Source: Leptospira mtsangambouensis (GTDB taxonomy: Bacteria; Spirochaetota; Leptospiria; Leptospirales; Leptospiraceae). Taken from it: a stretch of DNA of 64,000 nucleotides. Made by a program: the position numbers and the translations under genes. This document shows, piece by piece, positions 33,191 through 41,848 of the stretch (the stretch's first letter is position 1; each line of letters begins with the position of its first letter). The notes beneath the pieces were generated by a model, which saw only the letters and a list, made by a program, of their open reading frames with translations, did not search any database and was not told the DNA's origin. The stretch spans positions 195,141 through 259,140 of the forward strand of contig NZ_RQHK01000005.1 in assembly GCF_004770475.1 (NCBI RefSeq), written 5' to 3'.

Positions 33191-34702
33191 TTAAAACGAC
33201 TGATCCTTTTTCCTTTCTTCCTTTTAACATCATTCACATTTAATTGCAACCCACTCAATCCACAAATAGAAAAAAATAACGATCTGGTTTTGCTTCTGGG
33301 AGCCTATTCTTTGTTGGGTAGTAACTGTGTGAATGGTCCCGATCTCTGGGCTAGGAATTTAATCACACAGTCAAGTGTTTGTGTTCCTGTTGATTTGGTT
33401 AGTTCAGGTACCAATGTGGAAGTTTATAAAGAAAGGTCCCTATTTGTAAATTACGACTTATTAAAATTTGCAAACGATTTTGATACAATTACTTATCCTG
33501 CACTCATCAATACTTTTGGTGCACCAAGTGATATCGATGGAGATGGGAAAGTAAAAATCCTCGTGATGGACATTCGTGATGGCGCCACAGCAAACAGCGC
33601 TTATGTGGCAGGTTATTTTGACCCTATCAATTATTTTCCTGACAATGTATTTTCTAGGGTTAGATCCAATTATGCAGAAGTATTGTACTTAGATGGCAAG
33701 GAACTAATTGCAGCTCTCACTCGTGATCCCAATGCATTTGCATCAACAGCTGCTCACGAATTCCAACATTTACTCCGTTATCCAAGGATGCGTGCCTTAA
33801 ACCAAACCGATGAACTGTGGATCAACGAAGGAACCAGTGAAGTTGCCAGTGACATTGCAGGTTATGGGCCTCAAACCAGTCGATTGGATTGTTATTCTGG
33901 AGTAAATGATTCTCGTTGTTCCGATGGGATCAATGGTGTTTCCCTTTTAGATTGGGACAGTAGTAGTTCCGATGTTCTGAAACAATATTCTTTTGCTTAT
34001 GTATTTATGCGTTATCTCTATGACATCTCAGGAACCACTGACCCACAAAGACAAAACTTCTTTAGGGAAACAGTGATCGGGACTTCTGGCACAAGGGCCA
34101 ATTCAACTGGGAATTTAATGAATTTATTTAGAAATACAACGTTTGCTCCCAATTTTGATGCTGCATTACTCGGCAACCAGAACTCTGATGTATTCTTTCG
34201 ACTCTTTGCCCTTCTCACGGCACAAAGTTATCAGCTTGTCGATCTTACTTCCGTACAGCAGGTGGCTAGTGATGGTGCTGCTCCCACTAACATTAACTTA
34301 TCGACTGCTCTAGCAAGATACCCCTTACCCACAAGCCTTTCAAGGATTGTTACAAATCCTGTCACACCCACAACCTACAAAACCACGATCAAACAAGGTT
34401 CAGCAAATTTTTATACCGCATCTATGGGTACACCGGCCATTCCGGGAAGTACAAGAAAGAACTATGGAAGGGTGACTGCAGCTACCACAAAAGGAATTTT
34501 CTTTTGGGCTGACTCACCCTCTGGGCTCGTTGCCAATATGAAGTATGTGCAAACAAACGAAGGAGGAACCACTCTCACGATTCCCAAAAAACCAAGATCC
34601 CTCAAGTCAGTAATTGAATCCTCAACAGGGCCTATCCCCATTTGCGGAATTGAGTTTACAGATGATCTGGTTCGTACTTCCGAAAGTATTCCAATAGAAT
34701 AG
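33185..34702 (+). CDS. M30-like (hyicolysin-type) zinc metallopeptidase lipoprotein
   Basis: The 505-residue product has a signal and lipobox FTFNC, with Cys21 lipidated and AGGA five bases before the ATG. The zinc motif is His191-Glu192-x-x-His195 in STAAHEFQHLL. A third ligand is likely Glu215 in LWINEGTSEVA, the arrangement of M30 hyicolysin-type and related gluzincin peptidases. A Ca-binding-like DIDGDGKVKILVMD precedes it (about 116-130). A C-terminal beta domain of about 150 residues follows the catalytic part. Expected as a surface or periplasmic protease. Its 3' end overlaps the convergent DUF1574-like gene by 47 bases. Confidence 0.8.
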   Translation: MHLKRLILFPFFLLTSFTFNCNPLNPQIEKNNDLVLLLGAYSLLGSNCVNGPDLWARNLITQSSVCVPVDLVSSGTNVEVYKERSLFVNYDLLKFANDFDTITYPALINTFGAPSDIDGDGKVKILVMDIRDGATANSAYVAGYFDPINYFPDNVFSRVRSNYAEVLYLDGKELIAALTRDPNAFASTAAHEFQHLLRYPRMRALNQTDELWINEGTSEVASDIAGYGPQTSRLDCYSGVNDSRCSDGINGVSLLDWDSSSSDVLKQYSFAYVFMRYLYDISGTTDPQRQNFFRETVIGTSGTRANSTGNLMNLFRNTTFAPNFDAALLGNQNSDVFFRLFALLTAQSYQLVDLTSVQQVASDGAAPTNINLSTALARYPLPTSLSRIVTNPVTPTTYKTTIKQGSANFYTASMGTPAIPGSTRKNYGRVTAATTKGIFFWADSPSGLVANMKYVQTNEGGTTLTIPKKPRSLKSVIESSTGPIPICGIEFTDDLVRTSESIPIE

Positions 34703-35717
34703 AACGCATTAGACTTCGGTAACAATCTTTTGCTACGTGGCCTCCATCTGCGAACGCATTACAGGTATAAGATGGATCGTTTTTAAGTTTTAAAATTGAA
34801 AAGTTTCGACTTGTTGTGATTTGATCGATTTCTTTTTCCCAAGTTTTGACTAATGTTTCTTTTTCCATCAATGTTTCAAAATCTGGTGACGAAAGAGGCC
34901 AAACAATGACTGTTTTGATATTTTCCTCTTTTAAACGATCCAAAATCTTTTCATAAAACCCAAATTGCATTGGGCTACGAACATAAGAAGCAAATAACCA
35001 ATCCAAAGTTCTATGACTTGTCATTTGTAAGGAATTCGAATCTTTCTCCATATAATTATCAATTGGAGAAAGTCCATTCCCGTTATGGCTTAGAATATAA
35101 TCATAAGTTGCCTTATGCATTCCGATGGCATTGTCCAAATATGGATTTTTATAATTTTTCCACATTTGGTCTATATAGGGTTTATAAGTTCCAACTGCAA
35201 AAAGTTTACGACCTAAATAAAAAGAAACATGGTCTTTGCCAAACAAACCAAGATTGGACAAAACATAAGATAAATCAAAACTATAAGTGAGGTTAGAACT
35301 TTTGAATACGGAATTTTGGTTAAATTGATTTGGGTCCGTTTCCATAATGACCAAGTCAGGTTTGATCCCCGCATCCAATATCTTTGTCAGTTGGAAATCG
35401 TAATATGCTGGCGTTGTTACTGCAGAAGAAAGATTATAAATCTCCCAATCTGGATAAAACGAAACCAATTCATCGTGATCAAAATAAAGAAGGCGAGAGG
35501 ATCCCAAAATGATCATGATTTTTTTTGTTTTTGGGGAACCCACTCCCGGTTTTTCGGCGATTAGTTTTTCTAGAAAGTCTGATTTTGCTTTATAGTTAAC
35601 TGCCGTTAAATCAATCTTGGTAATGGTTTGAATATAGGGGATTCGAAATATAGAATCTACCAAAAACAAAAATAGTAAAAGAATAACCGGGTAAAAAAGG
35701 AACCGCGCCTTGAGCAT
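34656..35717 (-). CDS. DUF1574-like SGNH-fold membrane-anchored protein
   Basis: The 353-residue protein has one N-terminal membrane helix and then an extracytoplasmic domain. It has SGNH-like marks: MIILGSSRLLYFD (near 70), PDLVIMETDPNQF, and a C-terminal FADGGHVAKDC that supplies the Asp-x-x-His-type dyad. I associate this layout with DUF1574, a family found in Leptospira. The reaction is unknown, and acyl transfer to or from surface sugars is a reasonable guess. The 27732 gene has a similar layout, but its middle region is unlike this one. Confidence 0.65.
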   Translation of the reverse strand: MLKARFLFYPVILLLFLFLVDSIFRIPYIQTITKIDLTAVNYKAKSDFLEKLIAEKPGVGSPKTKKIMIILGSSRLLYFDHDELVSFYPDWEIYNLSSAVTTPAYYDFQLTKILDAGIKPDLVIMETDPNQFNQNSVFKSSNLTYSFDLSYVLSNLGLFGKDHVSFYLGRKLFAVGTYKPYIDQMWKNYKNPYLDNAIGMHKATYDYILSHNGNGLSPIDNYMEKDSNSLQMTSHRTLDWLFASYVRSPMQFGFYEKILDRLKEENIKTVIVWPLSSPDFETLMEKETLVKTWEKEIDQITTSRNFSILKLKNDPSYTCNAFADGGHVAKDCYRSLMRSILLEYFRKYEPDHL

Positions 35718-35767
35718 ATCTGAAAGGAGAAAGGAAATGGATTTAATTGTAAAGCGAATTGAGATAC

Positions 35768-35793
35768 CTCCCCCGTGCTTTCAGCCGAGGGAG
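35768..35793 (-). terminator. Hairpin after the 35802 gene
   Basis: Read on the minus strand, CTCCCTCG pairs with CGGGGGAG around a 10-base loop, 8 bp with one wobble. It begins nine bases past the stop of the 35802 gene and lies before the DUF1574-like gene. No T-run follows, so termination strength is uncertain. Confidence 0.5.
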
Positions 35794-35801
35794 AGGAAAG
35801 T

Positions 35802-36164
35802 TTAAGCGACTTGTGTGCGAGCGAGTTTACGTTTCTTTTTCAGATTGACAAACCAATCATCCGCATTGCGAACATGGCTTACCAATTTTTTTACATATTC
35901 CCTGTTTTCAGGATTCAAAATCTCACGCGCTTCTTGGATGATTTCTTCCACCGTTTTTACATGAAAGGTAAAATAACTAGTGAAGAGTTCGTAATATTCT
36001 CTATCAGTATTTTCCCAGTCCTTTGACTGAATGTCTGCGTAAAATTCAGATAACTGTGGTATGTCGATCTCAGGTGTCGCATCAAAATGATTGTTCATCA
36101 TTGCGATCCGGTCAGTTATATCAGTTAATTTCTGGAAATACGTTTCCAATTCGGGATATTCCAT
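35802..36164 (-). CDS. Small soluble helical protein, unknown function
   Basis: The 120-residue protein starts at ATG 36164 behind a strong AAGGAGG ribosome site at eight bases. It is predicted to be almost wholly helical (YPELETYFQKLTDITDRI, VEEIIQEAREILN) and very acidic until a basic end, LKKKRKLARTQVA. It has no signal peptide. It resembles small coiled regulators, but no family is recognised. It lies 58 bases after the SRPBCC gene on the same strand. Confidence 0.65.
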   Translation of the reverse strand: MEYPELETYFQKLTDITDRIAMMNNHFDATPEIDIPQLSEFYADIQSKDWENTDREYYELFTSYFTFHVKTVEEIIQEAREILNPENREYVKKLVSHVRNADDWFVNLKKKRKLARTQVA

Positions 36165-36222
36165 CTTCCAGCCCTCCTTAACAACCCTTACTTTTACCAG
36201 GATTTTAGAAAGGCCTTGGAGA

Positions 36223-36678
36223 TCAAGATTTTTTAAAAAATTTTGTGATGTCTGGGTTTTGTTTTAAGAAGTCTTTTAAATGAACTGCTTGTCCATCCCA
36301 AGCCTCTTTGGCTCCTTCAATCCAAACATCAGAACCTTCTCCATCCGGGAAACCCCCGTTAACAATGGTTAATTGAGATAAATTTGGTCCTTTAGATTCA
36401 AATAATAATTGTAAATAAATTGCACCAGTTGGATCGGCAGGATGGTCTTTCCATTCCATTACCAGTTCTTTTAACGGTTCAATTTTTTTATAAATGCCAT
36501 GAGTGGTGAAATCACCTTCCAAACCTAATTTCCAAGTCCATGAGAAGTCCCCACCCACTTTTGGTCTTCCCCTTACCTCATCTGCCAACCAATGAACTAA
36601 CACTTCATAGACGGTAACACCCGACCACAATCGTTCTATTGGTTCATCAAAAGTAAATACAGACTTTGTTTCTCTCAT
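36223..36678 (-). CDS. SRPBCC-fold protein (AHSA1/START-like)
   Basis: From ATG 36678 the product has 151 residues. The pattern is that of the helix-grip SRPBCC fold: SVFTFDEPIERLWSGVT at the start, GDFSWTWKLGLEGDFTTHGIYKKIEPLKELVMEWK in strands (the AHSA1-like 'g.y..iepp..l...w' line), and a long C-terminal helix, WDGQAVHLKDFLKQN. These proteins bind small hydrophobic ligands or act as chaperone cofactors. The ligand is unknown. The frame extends to 36714, but the first ATG in good context is 36678. Confidence 0.65.
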   Translation of the reverse strand: MRETKSVFTFDEPIERLWSGVTVYEVLVHWLADEVRGRPKVGGDFSWTWKLGLEGDFTTHGIYKKIEPLKELVMEWKDHPADPTGAIYLQLLFESKGPNLSQLTIVNGGFPDGEGSDVWIEGAKEAWDGQAVHLKDFLKQNPDITKFFKKS

Positions 36679-36732
36679 AGACAGAGTAGTAAAGAGATGG
36701 GTTTTCCTTGGCAAGATGTTTTTTGGAGGACA

Positions 36733-36760
36733 ACTACCGACAGGTTCCCCTACCGGTAGT
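36733..36760. repeat. Inverted repeat between cfa and the SRPBCC gene
   Basis: ACTACCG (36733-36739) and CGGTAGT (36754-36760) are perfect 7-bp arms around 14 bases that themselves repeat TACCG. It is 17 bases after the end of the cfa-type gene and 55 bases before the SRPBCC start. It could be a terminator without a T-run or an operator. Confidence 0.35.
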
Positions 36761-36776
36761 CAGGTTTAGTACGAAT

Positions 36777-38090
36777 TTAGAGATTCAGATTGTTTGGCCT
36801 TACATAAACTGATTGTACAACACTGATGTTTCGCATCTGGAAAGCAGCTGCACAATAAGCCAAATAATATCTCCATTTTCTAATAAAAGTTTCGCTATAC
36901 CCTTGGTTTCTTACCTCTGTCAGGTTCTCTTCAAATGCCTTTAACCAAAGTCTAAGTGTCTTCGCATAACTTAGTCCCATATCTTCCAAGTGAAACAAAT
37001 ACATATCTCCTGTACGGTTGATGGCTTGGTTCATACGACCAATAGATGGCAATAACGAACCAGGGAAAATATGTTTCTGAATGAAATCGATTCCGTTTTT
37101 GAACGAGGTAAACCTAGAGTCAGGACAAGTGATAACTTGTAAGGCCATAATTCCTTCTTTTGTCAAAAGGTCTTGGCACTTTTGAAAGAAGGTTTCGTAA
37201 TATGCATCCCCTACTGCTTCTAACATTTCTACAGATACAATTTTAGTAAATTGTCCTTCGATCTTTCGGTAGTCTTCAATTCGAATTTCAATTTTGTCAG
37301 AAAGTCCTTCTTTTTGGATTCTTTCTTTGGCATAAACATACTGTTCTTCTGACAAGGTAACAGTTGTCACACGGCAACCGTAATTTTTTGCCGCATGAAT
37401 GGATAAAAATCCCCAACCACTTCCAATTTCCAAAAGATGATCTGCAGGATTTAGTTTTAACTTTTGGCAAAGTTTATCCACTTTTCTAGTTTGGGCTTCT
37501 TCCAAACTATCTTCCAAAGATTCAAAATAAGCAGAGCTATAGGTCATCGAAGGATCAAGAAACAATTTATAAAATTTGTTCCCTAAATCATAATGTTCTA
37601 CGATATTCTTTTTACTTCCCGTTAAGGTGTTTTTTCTTAAAAAATGTAAGAATTTATTGCCTAAATTGAATAAATCCAAGTGAAAAAGTTTCTTTTTAGC
37701 ACCGGAAAGACTAGGACTATCATCCACATTCAAAATAAACCAAGAGATTACATTTTCAATGGAATCGGTTTCCCAATCTCCCGTTAAGTACGATTCTGAA
37801 AATCCAATATCCCCGTATAACACTGATTTCTTGAAAAAAACTGGGTTTTTTACGTGGATCAATGCTGAATGAAATTTTGGCTCAAAAGAAGAACTTACAT
37901 CTCCAATGATCACTTGTTCACCATTAGGGAAGATCATCCGAAGGGATCCTCGTTTCATGGAACTCATGGCTTTCAAAAATATTTTCCTATAAATGGGAAA
38001 TTGTTCTAATGTAGACTTGTTCTTTAATTCGGTAAAAAGTTTTGAATCAATCGTGTCTTGTAAGAGGGACTGGTTCTGTGATTTTTCCAA
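36777..38090 (-). CDS. cfa: Cyclopropane-fatty-acyl-phospholipid synthase-type methyltransferase
   Basis: The 437-residue protein starts at TTG 38090 with a perfect AGGAG six bases upstream. The family block HYDLGNKFYKLFLDPSMTYSSAYF (cut here between residues 166 and 189) is followed by the SAM-binding LEIGSGWGFLS (220-230). Near the end is the VEMLEAVGDAYYETFFQKC catalytic region. It transfers a methyl or methylene group from SAM to an unsaturated acyl chain in membrane lipids. It overlaps the DUF1365 gene by 44 bases and forms a trio with it and the FAD oxidoreductase. In other bacteria, similar trios make modified (cyclopropane or furan-type) fatty acids. Confidence 0.9.
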   Translation of the reverse strand: MEKSQNQSLLQDTIDSKLFTELKNKSTLEQFPIYRKIFLKAMSSMKRGSLRMIFPNGEQVIIGDVSSSFEPKFHSALIHVKNPVFFKKSVLYGDIGFSESYLTGDWETDSIENVISWFILNVDDSPSLSGAKKKLFHLDLFNLGNKFLHFLRKNTLTGSKKNIVEHYDLGNKFYKLFLDPSMTYSSAYFESLEDSLEEAQTRKVDKLCQKLKLNPADHLLEIGSGWGFLSIHAAKNYGCRVTTVTLSEEQYVYAKERIQKEGLSDKIEIRIEDYRKIEGQFTKIVSVEMLEAVGDAYYETFFQKCQDLLTKEGIMALQVITCPDSRFTSFKNGIDFIQKHIFPGSLLPSIGRMNQAINRTGDMYLFHLEDMGLSYAKTLRLWLKAFEENLTEVRNQGYSETFIRKWRYYLAYCAAAFQMRNISVVQSVYVRPNNLNL

Positions 38091-38865
38091 GGGGAACTCC
38101 TGTTTGTTTCTCTAAGTTTTGGTGTTTCTGAATGTACGGAATTTTTTTGATCCAAAGTTTGAACGCTTGCCAATGAATCAATGTTATTATTTTGACGGTG
38201 ATGAATGGAAATTGGGTAAAAAGTTTTAATAAGTATTTTGATTGGAATGGAATTTTTTTTCCAATAAAGGATGTGGTTAAAATTCGTTTTCCATTTTCGA
38301 AAGAGTCGACACCAATCTGCAATTGATCATTCGGTAAGTTCAATCGAAACTCAAATTCGGAATCCAAACTGATAAAAGGAGAGACATAAAAATTCTTTGG
38401 TTCTCGGATATAAACTTCAGGATCAGCAATTGTTCCTTTGGCTTGTTTAAAATAACCAACGTAAGGTTTGATTTCCCCAAAGGTATTCCCCACTTCTGCA
38501 ATGGATACTAGTGGCTTCCCATTCGTATCATAACAAAAATAAAAACTTACCGGATTAAAAACATATCCTAGGACCCGAAGGTTGGTGAGAAGAAATATCT
38601 TTCCAATGTCCTTAACACCCGAAGCCTCTAAAAAAGACTTAACGTTTTCATAAATTGTTCCTTTTTCAAATTGGATATGGTCTTTATCATAAAAGGAAAA
38701 TAAATTAAAACGGTTCCTGGAAAACCAAACACTATTGTGGGCCAATTGGTCTATTTCCGAAAGATCCAAATAAAAATTAAAAATCCGGTATTGGAATTTG
38801 TTTGGTTTAGGAGCGGTACGTGCATGGAACACGTCCGCTTCGTACATACAAGAGTTTAAGTCCAT
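38047..38865 (-). CDS. DUF1365 protein of a lipid-modification cluster
   Basis: The 272-residue protein begins with the DUF1365 signature MYEADVFHARTAPKPNKFQYRIF (shortened here). It contains NPVSFYFCYD and EVGNTFGEIKPYV, both typical lines of this family. Its role is not established. It is repeatedly found between a flavin amine-oxidase-like gene and a cyclopropane synthase gene, as here. It overlaps both neighbours (10 bases upstream, 44 downstream), which suggests tightly coupled expression. Confidence 0.85.
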   Translation of the reverse strand: MDLNSCMYEADVFHARTAPKPNKFQYRIFNFYLDLSEIDQLAHNSVWFSRNRFNLFSFYDKDHIQFEKGTIYENVKSFLEASGVKDIGKIFLLTNLRVLGYVFNPVSFYFCYDTNGKPLVSIAEVGNTFGEIKPYVGYFKQAKGTIADPEVYIREPKNFYVSPFISLDSEFEFRLNLPNDQLQIGVDSFENGKRILTTSFIGKKIPFQSKYLLKLFTQFPFITVKIITLIHWQAFKLWIKKIPYIQKHQNLEKQTGVPLGKITEPVPLTRHD

Positions 38866-40127
38866 GGGCCCCTTTTTAGTATGCTACGTGAAACATTCAC
38901 GGCTGATAAAAATCCATCTTCATGAAATCCATACCGAAAGTATGCACCCGCATAATAAATTGGACCTGATTCGTTTAACTCAAACAATCGATTTTGTCCA
39001 AGAGAAGCCTCTACAGAAAAAAGTGGGTGTTCATAATCGATTTTTTTTATGATTTTATCTTTTGCCACACGATCCGGATCATTGATGGTCACAAAATAAT
39101 TTTGTTTTTTGGAAACATTTTGCAAACGATTCATCCAATAGATTGTATAAGGATTTAGTTTTCCCATTCCATCTTCGACAATTTTATAATTCCAACTGGA
39201 CCAACAAGAAGCCAGTTTTGGCATATCACTTGCATCTGTATGTAAAGTGGCGGTATTGTGTTGGTACTTGTAAAGTGGGAGAAGTTCTGACTCCAATTTT
39301 GTAGGATTTCCTAACATTTTTGCAGAAATATGGCCATGAGTGGCAAGTAAAACCTTATCAAAAATTTCCTTTTTTCCTTCGCCAAACACAAGTTCCACTT
39401 TTCCATCACCTGTTCGGTTCACTTGTTTGACGGGAGAATTCAAACGAAATCTGTTTTGGATCGGTGGGATGATTCGTTTGATATACTCATGAGACCCGCC
39501 ATCCACCGTATACCATTGGTGTTGGGTGTTCAGCCCTAAAAATCCATGGTGATAAAAAAATCGAATGAGGGACTTAGCGGGAAATTCTAACATCAAATCA
39601 GGAGGGGTCGACCAAACCGCTGAACTCATCGGGATTAAATAGAAGTTTAAAATGTCTTTTCCATACCCGAATGCCTCCATGTACCGACCCAAATCCCAAG
39701 TGTCGTATTTAGGATCGTCTAAAATTTTCGGAGCCGATTTGTTAAACCGGTCGATCTCCAGTAACATCTTCAAATACCTAGGTCGAAATAGATTTTTTTT
39801 CTGGGCGAATAATCCCGATAGACCTGAACCACAAAACTCTAATTTGGTGGGATCGTGTTGCACACTAAATGACATATCCGATTTTTTTGTCGGAACATTT
39901 AACGTTTGGAAAAGTCTAAGAAGATTAGGATAAGTCACATGATTGAAAACAATGAATCCCGTATCAATGGGGATGTTTACCCCATCTTCTTTCACCATCA
40001 CCGTATTCGTATGACCTCCGATATAATCGGCACTGTCAAAAATAGTTAAATCAAAATCATTTTTTAAAAAATATGCGGAGCCAAGACCTGCGATCCCTGT
40101 TCCAACAATAGCTAAAGTTTCTTTCAC
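38856..40127 (-). CDS. FAD-dependent amine-oxidase-family oxidoreductase
   Basis: The 423-residue protein starts at GTG 40127 with AAGGG before it. It has the N-terminal FAD motif AIVGTGIAGLGSAYFL and, at the second strand, FDSADYIGGHTNTV. The C-terminal FAD-binding line PIYYAGAYFRYGFHEDG is present. It belongs to the 'cyclopropane/furan fatty acid' flavin oxidase group in gene-neighbour annotations. By analogy it would oxidise or desaturate acyl chains made by the neighbouring Cfa-type enzyme. That function is inferred from context and family, not proven. Confidence 0.8.
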   Translation of the reverse strand: MKETLAIVGTGIAGLGSAYFLKNDFDLTIFDSADYIGGHTNTVMVKEDGVNIPIDTGFIVFNHVTYPNLLRLFQTLNVPTKKSDMSFSVQHDPTKLEFCGSGLSGLFAQKKNLFRPRYLKMLLEIDRFNKSAPKILDDPKYDTWDLGRYMEAFGYGKDILNFYLIPMSSAVWSTPPDLMLEFPAKSLIRFFYHHGFLGLNTQHQWYTVDGGSHEYIKRIIPPIQNRFRLNSPVKQVNRTGDGKVELVFGEGKKEIFDKVLLATHGHISAKMLGNPTKLESELLPLYKYQHNTATLHTDASDMPKLASCWSSWNYKIVEDGMGKLNPYTIYWMNRLQNVSKKQNYFVTINDPDRVAKDKIIKKIDYEHPLFSVEASLGQNRLFELNESGPIYYAGAYFRYGFHEDGFLSAVNVSRSILKRGPWT

Positions 40128-40154
40128 TAGTTTCCCTTTTTGGTCATTAGACCA

Positions 40155-40982
40155 TTAGAGAAAGAGTTGGTTCATTTCTTTATGCACTTCCTCCGCTTTC
40201 TTTTGTGCAACTTGTCCGTAATTTTCTTCTAAGGAACTAAGAGTGATTCCTCTTGATGAATTGATGAGAGAACGATTTCCCGATGCATTCACGATGGATT
40301 TTAAATCCCCACCTTGGGCACCAAACCCCGGGATGAGAAAATACATATTTGGGTGACGGGTTCGTAAAGATTGAATCTCAGAAGGATGGGTTCCGCCCAC
40401 AACAAGTCCCACTTGGTTTGGGTATTCCTCCCCAAGCCTTGCCATTTGGTCACTTACCTCTTCGTATAAGTAGAGATCCTTACCCAAAAGTTTTTGTTTT
40501 TGGAAGTCCTGTGAACTAGGGTTTGATGTGAGTCCGAGAACAAAAATATATCCACCCAGATCCAAATATGGGACGAGACTATCTCGGCCCATGTATGGAT
40601 TAACAGTCAGAGCATCCACTCCCAATGTTTCAAAAAAATATTTAGCATACTCTTTGGAAGTATTGGCAAGGTCACCTCGTTTGGCATCCATCACAATAGG
40701 TACTTCTGGAGACACATCCTTCATCACACGTACCATATGTTCTAAAGCAAAATAACCTTCGGCTCCTAACCTCTCAAAAAAAGCGACATTGGGTTTCCAA
40801 GCAGCTGCATAGGAATTTGTATAACGGATGATGGTTTCAGTAAAATGGACAAGAGGGGCTTTTGATTCCAAACTAACCTTTGGTAACTTTTCCAATTCGG
40901 GATCGAGACCAATGCAGAGAAGAGACCGTAGAGTGTCTCTACGGGAATTGAATTTTTGAATGAAATTAGACCTTGGCTTCAC
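40155..40982 (-). CDS. pyrF: Orotidine 5'-phosphate decarboxylase (type 2)
   Basis: The 275-residue protein has the catalytic DAKRGDLANTS (near residue 100) and the type 2 N-terminus LLCIGLDPELEKLP. The PGFGAQGGD phosphate-binding loop follows later, and SSRGI is near the end. It makes UMP from OMP in the last step of pyrimidine synthesis. The start is GTG 40982, overlapping the stop of the preceding HEGGH gene (GTGA), so the two are translationally coupled. Confidence 0.95.
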   Translation of the reverse strand: MKPRSNFIQKFNSRRDTLRSLLCIGLDPELEKLPKVSLESKAPLVHFTETIIRYTNSYAAAWKPNVAFFERLGAEGYFALEHMVRVMKDVSPEVPIVMDAKRGDLANTSKEYAKYFFETLGVDALTVNPYMGRDSLVPYLDLGGYIFVLGLTSNPSSQDFQKQKLLGKDLYLYEEVSDQMARLGEEYPNQVGLVVGGTHPSEIQSLRTRHPNMYFLIPGFGAQGGDLKSIVNASGNRSLINSSRGITLSSLEENYGQVAQKKAEEVHKEMNQLFL

Positions 40983-41848
40983 TTGGGTTCCTTGATTTGG
41001 ATCTTTTGTTTTCGTTTTTCTATTTCCTTGTCAATGTCTCGTTTTTTATAACGTCCATAAATATGGCCAGGAATGACAGCCACTGCCGTGATGGGATTGG
41101 CTACCACATCCCCGATAGCTCCTCCAACGTACGTTGCATAAGCAGGAGTGAGCAATTCATAAGAGGAATCTAACTGTTCTTTGTCATTTTTTTCTGCAAA
41201 GTAATTGAGGGCATCATCGGAAGCACGAGCTTCATGATACAAGGCCCCAACCACAGGGATGGCATAGACAATGGCATAAAGAGTTCTTTTTTCTCTTTGG
41301 GCAAAGTCTTTGGCATGCCCGCCTTCATGGATGACAACAGGAGGCAGATCTGAATACACATTGATTGTGTTTGTAAAGGAATTGTAGTGATCCCCACCGA
41401 TCGTTCCCGCAAACAAACGACCAGGTAAAAAAGTATAAGCAAGTAAGGAAATGGATCCAATAAAATAACGTACTAGCGGGTTTATATTTTTATTTTTTGG
41501 AAGTCGTTTCCATTCTGATAGTGGAGCGTACTGGTTGAAACGGACCTTGACATCCCGTAAATTGTTTTCTTTGATATAACGAATCAGATATTCTTTGGTT
41601 TCTTTAGAGATATGATGGTTGTCAGCTTTTAAATTCCAAAGAACCAGTTTGGAAGGAAGAGAAAAAATCCAATTCCCTGTTTGGTCCAAAATCCAAATCG
41701 GTTCCCCTTCTTCAAATTGTGGGTCGTCTTCAGTAAATTCAGGGCTTGGTAAATATGGGTTTCCGTAGTTGTATGGTTTTTCTAATGAATAACAGTGAGA
41801 AAGGTTAAATCCCAACCACAAAAGGATGATCAAAACTTGGGACCTCAT
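40979..41848 (-). CDS. Exported protein with HEGGH motif, putative metallopeptidase, unknown family
   Basis: The 289-residue product has a hydrophobic N-terminus that may be a signal peptide or lipoprotein signal (NLSHC, Cys19, an unusual lipobox). The central part contains VVIHEGGHAKDFAQ (His174-Glu175-x-x-His178), a zinc-protease-like HExxH. A later acidic helix, HEARASDDALNYF (205-217), could supply a third ligand. Two hydrophobic segments (about 126-146 and 190-202) flank it. I do not recognise the family. It overlaps pyrF by four bases and the next upstream gene by four, an odd coupling of an envelope protein to a pyrimidine gene. Confidence 0.6.
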   Translation of the reverse strand: MRSQVLIILLWLGFNLSHCYSLEKPYNYGNPYLPSPEFTEDDPQFEEGEPIWILDQTGNWIFSLPSKLVLWNLKADNHHISKETKEYLIRYIKENNLRDVKVRFNQYAPLSEWKRLPKNKNINPLVRYFIGSISLLAYTFLPGRLFAGTIGGDHYNSFTNTINVYSDLPPVVIHEGGHAKDFAQREKRTLYAIVYAIPVVGALYHEARASDDALNYFAEKNDKEQLDSSYELLTPAYATYVGGAIGDVVANPITAVAVIPGHIYGRYKKRDIDKEIEKRKQKIQIKEPK

